A stretch of 64,000 nt of DNA from Marinococcus luteus. GTDB taxonomy: Bacteria > Bacillota > Bacilli > Bacillales > Marinococcaceae. Made by a program: the position numbers and the translations under genes. The stretch's first letter is position 1. Each line of letters opens with the position of its first letter. The stretch is from NCBI RefSeq assembly GCF_900106595.1, contig NZ_FNNC01000001.1:930001-994000 (forward strand), given 5' to 3'. Positions 47,778 through 57,278 of the stretch are shown here, in pieces. Below the pieces are notes generated by a model. The model did no database searches, had not been told where the DNA came from, and worked only from the letters and a program-made list of their open reading frames with translations.

Positions 47778-48440
47778 TCACTTTTCGCTGAGCAGCTGTT
47801 GAACCTGCTGTCTGCCGTTCTCTGCCAATGCATGTTCAGGCTCTGCTTCAAGTGCTTTCTCAAAGAAGCTGAGCGCTTCTTCCGCCCGTTCATTAAACAA
47901 AGCAGCCACACCCAGATTATAGTAGGCATCGGCATGGTCGGGGTCCTGATCCACCACTTTTTTAAATTCTGCTTCAGCCTGGTCGACTTCCTCCTGCTGG
48001 GCGAGCGACAGTGCGTAATAATATCTGGCTTCGGAGTCCGATTCGTCGAGCTCCACGGAGCGCTTGAAGTTAGCAATCGCATACGGAAGACGGTCGGACT
48101 GCAGGTAGCTCAGTCCGAGCATGAAAAACAGACTCGAGTCTTCAAGTCCCTGCTGCTGGGCTCCTTTGTACATCGTAATGGCCTCAGCATACTCTTCCCG
48201 GTTGTATAGTACGTTGCCAGCTCCGTAATAGGCTGTGGCGGCCGTTTCATCTATCTGAAGTGCTTTTGTGAAAAAACGGATGGCTTTATCATCTTCACCT
48301 GCTTCGGCAAGCAGATTGCCAAAGTTTATGTAAGCGACAGGGTCATTCGGCTCCGCTTCCATCTGTTCGTTCAAAAGCCTTGCTGCTTCTTCAAAATCCC
48401 CGTTTTGTAGATGCTCCATTGCCTGCTGATTTTTATCCAT
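47778..48440 (-). CDS. yrrB: YrrB-type TPR repeat protein
   Basis: The 220-aa protein is built of about six tetratricopeptide repeats (for example DPVAYINFGNLLAEAGEDDKA and DHADAYYNLGVAALFNERAEEA). Family knowledge: the B. subtilis homologue YrrB has been structurally studied as a scaffold and lies between recD2 and mnmA. The partner is unknown. It ends in ENGRQQVQQLLSEK, with no export signal. Confidence 0.92.
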   Translation of the reverse strand: MDKNQQAMEHLQNGDFEEAARLLNEQMEAEPNDPVAYINFGNLLAEAGEDDKAIRFFTKALQIDETAATAYYGAGNVLYNREEYAEAITMYKGAQQQGLEDSSLFFMLGLSYLQSDRLPYAIANFKRSVELDESDSEARYYYALSLAQQEEVDQAEAEFKKVVDQDPDHADAYYNLGVAALFNERAEEALSFFEKALEAEPEHALAENGRQQVQQLLSEK

Positions 48441-48524
48441 ACTATCATCCTTTTCAAGTCTTGTTTCTGTATTATTTCACGATCCCGGGTGATTGAAAAG
48501 CCTTACCAGCGCACAGTATGAACC

Positions 48525-50789
<2,265 letters not shown>

Positions 50790-50810
50790 ATTTTTTCTCC
50801 TCCTAATGGA

Positions 50811-50834
50811 GTTATTTCATATAATCGGAATAAC
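50811..50834. promoter_or_regulatory. Candidate operator dyad upstream of yrvO
   Basis: A 24-bp imperfect dyad with arms GTTATT and AATAAC plus an inner C/G pair, 22-45 nt before the yrvO start. A Rrf2-family regulator (CymR) is encoded nearby and such regulators bind AT-rich dyads. The link is inference only. Confidence 0.35.
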
Positions 50835-50951
50835 ATTATTTTTTACATTAACAAATAGGAGTTTTTTTGTCTATTTCCTTGCCTGTTCTTTCTTTTCCCG
50901 TGTAATATGTATTTTGTTTCCTATTATTTTATGAAAGCGCGGGATGTGTGA

Positions 50952-51551
50952 GTGAAAAATGTTTGGATGCTCCGGCCTTTACCTAACGGCACCAACCAGC
51001 TGCATAATTTTTTAGAATATGATTTTATCGCTATTGGTTATCCTATCGGCAAATCCTTGAACGCCCTCAGCTACGAAAAGGTCAAAAAGGAACTGGCCCG
51101 CTTTGATATGGATGAAGGGGCCACCAATGTGTACAATTTTATTTCCCAAATGAAGACAGACGACCTCGTGATTGTCCCGGACGACAACAACCGTGACGTA
51201 TATTTCTGCACGGTCACCTCGCAGTATATTTATGTGCCAAACGTCGATAATCAAAAAAAGGGACTCGGCTATCCCCATCAGAAGACCGTCAGCTGGTTTT
51301 TTAACAAAGAACCGCTCAACCGTAATGATTTCAGTAAAGAGCTGCAGGCCTCCCTGCGCTCGCCAAAAACCATCACAGACTTAACCCACCACCTCGACGT
51401 GCTGAATGAAATCATTTTTGATGTAGCGTTTATCAGCGGCGGCGTGCTGAAGGGCAAAGCGATTGAAACGGTCAGGGAGATGCTTGAAGAACATCAGACG
51501 GTCGACACCCGGCTCCGGGCGGCCGAGCTTGCACTTAAATATGATCTTTAA
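50952..51551 (+). CDS. Free-standing PUA/EVE-like domain protein (Mrr N-terminal type)
   Basis: The 199-aa protein begins MKNVWMLRPLPNGTNQLHNFLEYDFIAIGYP. Its central part is DDLVIVPDDNNRDVYFCTVTSQYIY followed by YPHQKTVSWF. This layout (W.xR, FxxxxxxIAIGY, GDxV, ...V.W) resembles the PUA-like N-terminal domain found in front of Mrr-type restriction nucleases, which reads modified bases. No nuclease domain follows. Instead there is a C-terminal helical segment of about 60 residues (VREMLEEHQTVDTRLRAAELALKYDL). The start is GTG, with only a weak site. It lies between yrvO and cymR. The family call is from pattern memory. Confidence 0.55.
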   Translation: MKNVWMLRPLPNGTNQLHNFLEYDFIAIGYPIGKSLNALSYEKVKKELARFDMDEGATNVYNFISQMKTDDLVIVPDDNNRDVYFCTVTSQYIYVPNVDNQKKGLGYPHQKTVSWFFNKEPLNRNDFSKELQASLRSPKTITDLTHHLDVLNEIIFDVAFISGGVLKGKAIETVREMLEEHQTVDTRLRAAELALKYDL

Positions 51552-51585
51552 TTAGAAATGTTTGCTTTTTTATACACAGCCGCGC

Positions 51586-52314
51586 TTACCAATTAAACAG
51601 CAGCTTCAATATTTCTGTTATGACAGTATAGATGAATGCTGCCCATAAAAATGTCGGCAGATGAGCCGATTCCTCTGTCGGCATTTCTTTTTTCAACACA
51701 TTAAATATCATGGCGCCTGCAATGACCGCAAACGTAATGGCCAGAACAATTTCCGGCAGCGTAAACACAATGGCAAATATCCAGCCAAATAAAATACCCC
51801 CTGCCAGATAATACCTCCCCCGCTTATAACGGCCCGCATCTTCCCTGTGCAGATCATGCGAGATAGCCATAAAATGAAGCCCAATTGCCACCCCGTAAAA
51901 GACTGTTTGCAGCCCCTGAACATCGGACCCGAATACTGTGTAGGCAACCATACTGTTATACAGGGCAAAAAAAGCAATTTGAATCCAGAAAAACTGCCCT
52001 TCTCCCCTGCTCGTAGAATAATAGGCCCGAACCGCAATATTGTGAATCACAAAGTAAATGATAAGTCCGACCAGGCTGAGCAGGTAAAATTCCGACTCAA
52101 ACGTCAGACCCCGAAAAGAGCTTTCCCCATATTTGCTTTGTTCATCATGCAGATACGGAAGTATGTACACAAAAATAAACGCGACGGCTACCCCTCCGGA
52201 AAATGACAGCCAGCTGAAACGCCCAATTTTTTCGGATGATATTAGTTTATCTGCGAATAGCTGGATAAATAAAAATATTACAACGACGATAATATTTTCT
52301 ACGGCCACGGCCAT
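51586..52314 (-). CDS. Polytopic membrane protein, possibly ZIP-like
   Basis: The 242-aa protein has about eight predicted membrane helices. GGVAVAFIFVYILPYLHDEQ in the second helix recalls ZIP metal transporters, where a GxxxxxxFLHLLPE-like segment lines the pore, and HFMAISHDLHRE adds further His/Asp. The full HNxPEG motif of ZIPs is absent, so transport function is not established. It is convergent with the PUA-like gene (34-nt gap, no terminator seen) and read towards it from the side of cymR. Confidence 0.5.
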   Translation of the reverse strand: MAVAVENIIVVVIFLFIQLFADKLISSEKIGRFSWLSFSGGVAVAFIFVYILPYLHDEQSKYGESSFRGLTFESEFYLLSLVGLIIYFVIHNIAVRAYYSTSRGEGQFFWIQIAFFALYNSMVAYTVFGSDVQGLQTVFYGVAIGLHFMAISHDLHREDAGRYKRGRYYLAGGILFGWIFAIVFTLPEIVLAITFAVIAGAMIFNVLKKEMPTEESAHLPTFLWAAFIYTVITEILKLLFNW

Positions 52315-52334
52315 CCCCTCCTGAAAATTTTTTC

Positions 52335-52371
52335 ATAAAAAAATCTCCATGCCGGATGCGGCGTGGAGATT
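52335..52371 (-). terminator. Terminator after cymR
   Basis: Minus-strand ATCTCCACGCC, a 6-nt loop, GGCATGGAGAT and T6. It separates cymR from the membrane protein gene. Confidence 0.85.
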
Positions 52372-52401
52372 TCGCATTTATACTTTTCATACCTTCAGGA
52401 A

Positions 52402-52830
52402 TTAAATATAAAACATATAATTTTCCTGTTCTTCGTCGCCCTGATACTCCGCCAGATAATCAAGCGTAGTACTGTCAAGGACATCCTTCACAGCATCCCG
52501 GATTTTTAGCCACAAGTCCCGTTTAGCCGGCTCTTCGTCATCGAGGACTTCGACCGGGCTGATCGGACCTTCAAGGACACGAATAATATCACCCGCTGTA
52601 ATGTCAGCCGGTTCTTTAGAAAGCATATAGCCGCCGTAGGCTCCCCTTACGCTTTTCACGAGGCTTGCGTTTCGAAGCGGGGCAATCAGCTGCTCCAAAT
52701 AATGCTCGGAAAGGTTATGGTCCCGTGCGATTGATTTTAAGGACGTAGGCCCGCTCCCATGCTTTCTCGCAAGCGCCATCATAATCGTCAATCCATATCT
52801 GCCTTTAGTTGAAATTTTCAATGCCGTCAT
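52402..52830 (-). CDS. cymR: Rrf2-family cysteine metabolism repressor CymR
   Basis: Repressor of cysteine and sulfur acquisition genes, working with CysK as corepressor in Bacilli. The 142-aa protein has a winged helix (KISTKGRYGLTIMMALARKHG, HYLEQLIAPLRNASLVKSVRGAYGGYML). The tail ITAGDIIRVLEGPISPVEVLDDEEPAKRDLW is nearly identical in style to B. subtilis CymR. It lacks the three cluster cysteines of IscR, as expected. ATG at 52830 is used; TTG at 52821 would give the MKIST start seen in homologues. The yrvO-mnmA thiolation genes lie about 2.5 kb downstream. Confidence 0.93.
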   Translation of the reverse strand: MTALKISTKGRYGLTIMMALARKHGSGPTSLKSIARDHNLSEHYLEQLIAPLRNASLVKSVRGAYGGYMLSKEPADITAGDIIRVLEGPISPVEVLDDEEPAKRDLWLKIRDAVKDVLDSTTLDYLAEYQGDEEQENYMFYI

Positions 52831-52949
52831 CCCTTCCTCTCAGGCCTGTCAGTACCTGTTACGTCTTCAAAGATCCTGCTGATTGATTGGTTGCTTTGTC
52901 ACCTGGCTGCCCATTTCTAATGCTGATAAAAACAGTTGGAATTAATAGT

Positions 52950-52978
52950 AGTATATCATACCTGCAGTCCGCTGTTCA
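52950..52978 (-). promoter_or_regulatory. Putative promoter of cymR
   Basis: Minus-strand TGAACA (52978-52973), 17-nt spacer, TATACT (52955-52950). It leaves a 5' leader of about 115 nt. Confidence 0.5.
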
Positions 52979-53041
52979 TCCTCATAAATGAGAAAACATG
53001 ATACAATTTCAACGTGAAGTGTTTACGAAAGGAGAAACTCC

Positions 53042-54325
53042 ATGTCATCCAAACAGCCTCTTGCCTACCGGATGCGTCCTGGCTCTATCGAAGAAGTCGC
53101 CGGTCAGGAGCATATTCTCGGGGAGGGCAAAATGATTGCGCGCATGGTGGAAACAAAAAAGCTTTCCTCCATGATTTTGTACGGTCCCCCGGGCACAGGA
53201 AAAACATCGATTGCCTCTGCCATCGCTGGAAGTACAGATATTGCCTATAAAAAAATGAACGCCGTTATGAACAATAAAAAAGACATGGAACTCGCCGTGC
53301 AGGAAGCCAAAATGTCAGACCAGCTGATTGTCATAATGGATGAAGTGCACCGGCTCGATAAAACGAAACAAGATTTTCTGCTCCCCTACCTTGAGAGCGG
53401 ATTGATCATTATGATTGGCGCAACTACCGCCAATCCCTACCATGCTATTAACCCGGCAATACGCAGCCGCACACATATATTTGAGGTGCTGCCGCTTTCC
53501 ATACCGGAAATGAAGCAGCTGATCGAGCGAAGTCTTCGTGATCCGCAGAATGGGATGGGCGCGTACCGGACAGAAATAACCGGGGAGGCACACACGCATC
53601 TAGCCGAAGCGGGCGGCGGCGATGTTCGTGCTGCGCTTAATGCGCTTGAGCTTGCCGTCCTCAGCACGAAGCCGGATGACGACGGCATCATCCGCATTAC
53701 TCAGAGGGTCGCTGAAGAATGCATTCAACAGAAGCGCTTCACTCATGACAAAGACGGCGATCACCATTACGATGTGCTCTCCGCCTTCCAAAAATCCATT
53801 CGGGGCAGTGACCCTGACGCCGCGCTTCATTATCTGGCCCGCTTAATTGAAGCAGGGGACTTAATCAGCATCGGCCGCCGGCTTATCGTCACCGCCTATG
53901 AGGACATCGGGCTTGCAAACCCCCAGGCCGGTCCGAGAGCCCTTGCTGCTGTTGAAGCCGCCGAACGGCTCGGCTTTCCGGAAGGAAGAATACCGCTCGC
54001 AGATGCCGTCATAGAGCTCTGCCTTTCCCCAAAATCAAACAGCGCTTATAAAGCGCTTGACGCAGCCCGTGAGGCGATGCTGAAAGCAGGCACGCCGGCC
54101 ATCCCCGCCCACCTCCGGGATTCACATTACAAAGGAGCCGGGGCCCTTGGGCGCGGCAACGAGTACGAGTACCCGCACAACGACGAACGAGGATGGGTGC
54201 CGCAGCAGTACCTGCCGGACAAGCTCAAAAACGAGCAGTATTACGAGCCGAAAAACAACAGCAAATTTGAAAAAGCCCTGGCGGACGTGTACCACCAGAT
54301 TAAACCAGCAAAGAAGAAAACATAA
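53042..54325 (+). CDS. rarA: Replication-associated recombination protein RarA (MgsA)
   Basis: AAA+ ATPase acting at stalled forks, related to clamp-loader subunits. The 427-aa protein has Walker A YGPPGTGKTSI, Walker B IVIMDEVHRLDK, sensor 1 IGATTANP, and arginine finger AIRSRTHIFEV. The C-terminal tetramerisation region has LISIGRRLIVTAYEDIGLANP and ends YKGAGALGRGNEYEYPH. AAAGGAG precedes the ATG. It is divergent from cymR as in B. subtilis (yrvN). Confidence 0.96.
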   Translation: MSSKQPLAYRMRPGSIEEVAGQEHILGEGKMIARMVETKKLSSMILYGPPGTGKTSIASAIAGSTDIAYKKMNAVMNNKKDMELAVQEAKMSDQLIVIMDEVHRLDKTKQDFLLPYLESGLIIMIGATTANPYHAINPAIRSRTHIFEVLPLSIPEMKQLIERSLRDPQNGMGAYRTEITGEAHTHLAEAGGGDVRAALNALELAVLSTKPDDDGIIRITQRVAEECIQQKRFTHDKDGDHHYDVLSAFQKSIRGSDPDAALHYLARLIEAGDLISIGRRLIVTAYEDIGLANPQAGPRALAAVEAAERLGFPEGRIPLADAVIELCLSPKSNSAYKALDAAREAMLKAGTPAIPAHLRDSHYKGAGALGRGNEYEYPHNDERGWVPQQYLPDKLKNEQYYEPKNNSKFEKALADVYHQIKPAKKKT

Positions 54326-54363
54326 GCTCCCTGCGATGCTGCCTGTCGAAGCGGGGTTTACAC

Positions 54364-54391
54364 AAAAAAGACGCCTCCACTTAAGGCGTCT
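54364..54391 (-). terminator. Terminator between rarA and the kinase gene
   Basis: Stem AAAGACGCC/GGCGTCTTT with an 8-nt loop. On the minus strand it is followed by T6, so it mainly ends the kinase transcript; the plus strand has a weaker TTTAATTT. Confidence 0.85.
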
Positions 54392-56575
54392 TTAATTTGC
54401 ATTTTGGCTGTCACTGCTCATCGTTTCCCCGGCCAGCTGCGCCGGGAGCCGCACGTTAAATTCGGTTCCGCTGCCAGGAGCGGAATCGACCTCCAGCGTT
54501 CCTTTAAAATCTTCCACAATTTGAAACACAGTCATCAGTCCGAGACCGGTTCCATTAGATTTGGTCGTGTAAAAAGGATTTCCGATTTTCTGCAGCTGTT
54601 CTTCACTCATACCGCTCCCAGTATCCTTTATTTTCACTTCAAAATACGGCTCTCCGGTCCAGTGCATGGATGTTTCCACCCGCAGCACGCCTCCCTCCGG
54701 CATCGCTTCCAGGCCATTTTTGATCAGATTCACAAACACCTGGGATAATTTCTTGCGATCCCCGATTATTTCCGGAAGCTCATCAAAATTCGTATAAATA
54801 AATGTTTTGTTTTTTACAGCCTGCTGACTGTAAAGCTCGAGCAGTTCTTCAAGCAGGCTGTTCACCTGAATACCGTGTTCATCTCCGGAACTGGTAGGTC
54901 TGGCAAGGCCCAGCAAATCTTCCACAATGCTGTTCATCCGGTCAATTTCGTTCAGCACTAAATCGTAATGCTGAATATCTTTTTCTTTCTTCGCCGACTG
55001 GCGGAACAGCTGCACGAATCCTTTGATGGTGGTGAGTGGATTCCTGATTTCATGCGCAAACCCTGCAGACAGCTGCCCTACCATTTTCAGCTTTTCGCTT
55101 CGGACAAGCTCATTTTCCATGTCTTTCTTTTCTGTAATATCGTTAAATATAAGTACAATGCCCTCAGAGGACTCCTGAGCGTCCAACGGAGGGAGAATTG
55201 TCATATTCACCAGAAAGGTCCGGTTTTTTCCATTGATCGGTACTTCGATTTCTTTCATCTCAAGCTGGCTGTCATTCAGACGGTGTTCTTCTATTTCCCG
55301 GGCGAACATCCGGAAGTCTTCAGATTTTTTCATTACCTGCTGCACGGAGTGACCAAGTGCCTCTTTCCGGTCGAGTCCAAACAGCTTTTCGCACATTGCG
55401 TTAAACGTAGTAATATTCATGAAATCTCTTGAGACAGCTATTACCCCGTTATCTGTTGTCTCCAGAATCATCGTGGATTGGCGGTGTCCCCGCTCTCTCT
55501 CTTCAAGCTGTTCTGACATATGATTAAATGTATTGGTCAGCACATCCACTTCTTCATAGGCATTGGTCTGCAGCGGAAATACCTTTTTGCCTATTGCAAA
55601 TCGGCTTGTCGCTTCTGCAAGACGCTCGACAGGATGCACAATGTATTTGGACAGCTTAAAAACGGCAAACACCGTAATGATTAAGACAATGCTGAAAACA
55701 AACAGGTAGCTGTAGACGAGCTGGCGGAGATTCGCATAGAATCCGCTTTTTGGCACTGTGTAGCCGACGTACCATTCATTTGCCAGGCTCCCTACGTTCT
55801 CCACCGGGGTAACTACGGAAACATCATTTCCGTGCTCGATCAGCTGATCCTCCTGCCCCGCGATCAGTTCTTCAATAGAATTCTCTTTTATCCCCTGTTC
55901 TTCAAGAAAGCTTTCCTCAAGCACATAGCCCGAGTTCGGGTATGCGATGTATTCTCCTTCATTATTAACGACAAAGGCCTGGCCGGAAAAACGTTCATGC
56001 TCCCCCATTTTATTCAGGCGCTGCCAGAGTACTTCCCACAGCGCATTTTCATTAATCGAGGGGGAAATTACAGCCATCACATTTCCTGCATCATTTTCCA
56101 CCGGCCCTGCCAGAGGAATAATCGGCTGCTTTAAAATTGGATCTATAAATGCTTCTTCAAGCGTCGGATTTCCCTCTCGTGCTTTCTGGTACCATATGCG
56201 GTCGGAAACGTTTTTGCCTATCACTTCATCCCGGGTGGACGTAACAATATCTCCATTCGTATCTATGTAAACAATGCCCATGTATAAGTTTTCCGCTTCC
56301 ACCATTTGTTCGAGTTCATTTCTTATGTCGGAAGGCGCTGCATTCTCATCCTGCAAAACGGGGTTCATCGTCATCATATCCAGGTCATTCATTCGTTCCG
56401 AAAGAACGCTCTCCATCGTTAATGACAAATTATTGGATAACGAAAATAAAGAACCCTCAAGTTGGGCTTCCATTTCTGAACGCTGCGATTCGAACAAAAC
56501 CACACCAAAAATTAACAGTGGGAGCGCTGTTATGATTAAGGTGATTACCAGAAGCTTAGAGCGGAGTTTTCTCAA
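54392..56575 (-). CDS. Membrane sensor histidine kinase (Cache-HAMP-PAS-HisKA)
   Basis: A 727-aa kinase. Membrane helix 1 is at about 7-29, then an extracellular dCache-type sensor (about 30-285, with YIDTNGDIVTST and DRIWYQKA). Helix 2 is at about 285-307, HAMP about 308-360, PAS about 365-480. The H-box is GFAHEIRNPLTTIKGFVQLF, with phosphoacceptor His508. HATPase_c has VFVNLIKNGLEAM, DTGSGM and GTGLGL. It resembles sporulation-type kinases (KinB/KinC class) in the H-box, but no response regulator is adjacent. The start is TTG at 56575, with AGGTG 8 nt upstream. An upstream reading to 56677 would enter the 6S RNA terminator and is rejected. Confidence 0.9.
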   Translation of the reverse strand: MRKLRSKLLVITLIITALPLLIFGVVLFESQRSEMEAQLEGSLFSLSNNLSLTMESVLSERMNDLDMMTMNPVLQDENAAPSDIRNELEQMVEAENLYMGIVYIDTNGDIVTSTRDEVIGKNVSDRIWYQKAREGNPTLEEAFIDPILKQPIIPLAGPVENDAGNVMAVISPSINENALWEVLWQRLNKMGEHERFSGQAFVVNNEGEYIAYPNSGYVLEESFLEEQGIKENSIEELIAGQEDQLIEHGNDVSVVTPVENVGSLANEWYVGYTVPKSGFYANLRQLVYSYLFVFSIVLIITVFAVFKLSKYIVHPVERLAEATSRFAIGKKVFPLQTNAYEEVDVLTNTFNHMSEQLEERERGHRQSTMILETTDNGVIAVSRDFMNITTFNAMCEKLFGLDRKEALGHSVQQVMKKSEDFRMFAREIEEHRLNDSQLEMKEIEVPINGKNRTFLVNMTILPPLDAQESSEGIVLIFNDITEKKDMENELVRSEKLKMVGQLSAGFAHEIRNPLTTIKGFVQLFRQSAKKEKDIQHYDLVLNEIDRMNSIVEDLLGLARPTSSGDEHGIQVNSLLEELLELYSQQAVKNKTFIYTNFDELPEIIGDRKKLSQVFVNLIKNGLEAMPEGGVLRVETSMHWTGEPYFEVKIKDTGSGMSEEQLQKIGNPFYTTKSNGTGLGLMTVFQIVEDFKGTLEVDSAPGSGTEFNVRLPAQLAGETMSSDSQNAN

Positions 56576-56637
56576 TGTTTGTTCACCTGCGTTTCTCTTA
56601 CTGCCGTGACAATTCACCAGTTTCGCCGGGTTATGTA

Positions 56638-56677
56638 AAAAACCTCCGGTGCACTGTTCACGCGCCGGAGGATGCAT
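56638..56677 (-). terminator. Terminator of the 6S RNA gene
   Basis: Minus-strand CCTCCGG, a 15-nt loop, CCGGAGG and T6. Outer GTTATG/CATAAC arms extend the pairing. It lies just ahead of the kinase gene. Confidence 0.8.
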
Positions 56678-56697
56678 AACAATTTAAGTAAAACAGG

Positions 56698-56890
56698 AAG
56701 AGTCCCAATGTGCCGTCAAACGAACTTGTTTTTGAACCTGCTCATGGCAGGTGGGTGCCTTGCTTGTTCGTTCATACTTCCCCAAACATTGAGGCTTGTA
56801 CTCCAGAACAAGACGACAGGCTCCCAATGTGAAAGTGTTGGCTCAAAACGATCAGTGCTTCACGAACACCTCAGGACTCTTCACATTGTT
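56698..56890 (-). ncRNA. ssrS: 6S RNA
   Basis: No ORF, but a strong promoter on one side and a terminator on the other. The 5' end AAGAGTCCTGAGGTGTTCGT pairs with the 3' end ...GGGACTCTT to close the long hairpin. Internal segments such as GAGCCAACACTTTCACATTGG, and a GCAGGTTC-containing arm with its complement, are typical of Firmicute 6S RNA. Its place next to aspS matches the bsrA locus of B. subtilis. 6S RNA binds the housekeeping RNA polymerase holoenzyme. The exact ends are approximate. Confidence 0.87.
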
Positions 56891-56897
56891 TGATTAT

Positions 56898-56926
56898 ATA
56901 TTAGCACTTTCGTATAATTCGGTCAA
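56898..56926 (-). promoter_or_regulatory. Promoter of the 6S RNA gene
   Basis: Minus-strand TTGACC (56926-56921), 17-nt spacer, TAATAT (56903-56898), predicting transcription from about 56891. Confidence 0.85.
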
Positions 56927-56977
56927 GAACGTTACTATATCATTCCAAGGTGCATAGAGCCTTAAAAGGAGCAGATG

Positions 56978-57274
56978 ATGACAGAAACACTAGCCAGGCT
57001 TAATGCCACGTATACGGAACACGTAATTGAAGATTTCCAGAAAAAAAGGGTCCCTGTGGAAATTCCTCTTTGTTTAAAAGAAGACCGTATCGCCTATGGC
57101 CACAACTTGGAGATCTCTTATCCTCTCAAGGAAGTGCTCGACGTTTCATACCGCTATGAACCTGGAAAAATAGGCTTTCTTTACATTCATACGATTCAGG
57201 GCGTCCGCACTTTTCAGATCAATTCAGACCCCGCTGGTTTTGTTGAGCAGTTTCATCAGCTTGACCATTTATAG
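56978..57274 (+). CDS. Small unknown protein, PH-like pattern
   Basis: A 98-aa protein, MTETLARLNATYTEH..., with AAAAGGAG 6 nt before the ATG at 56978 (another ATG overlaps at 56975). Its second half alternates strands and turns (LEISYPLKEVLDVSYRY, KIGFLYIHTIQGVRTFQI) and ends in an amphipathic helix (DPAGFVEQFHQLDHL). This recalls bacterial PH-like domains, but I do not recognise the family. It is divergent from the 6S RNA gene and convergent with aspS, with 4 nt between stop codons and no terminator. Confidence 0.6.
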   Translation: MTETLARLNATYTEHVIEDFQKKRVPVEIPLCLKEDRIAYGHNLEISYPLKEVLDVSYRYEPGKIGFLYIHTIQGVRTFQINSDPAGFVEQFHQLDHL

Positions 57275-57278
57275 TTTT

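Noticed and set aside
56576-56677. N-terminal extension of the kinase to 56677
   Set aside because: It would read through the 6S RNA terminator and gives a non-membrane leader. The TTG at 56575 has a proper site and starts just before the membrane helix.
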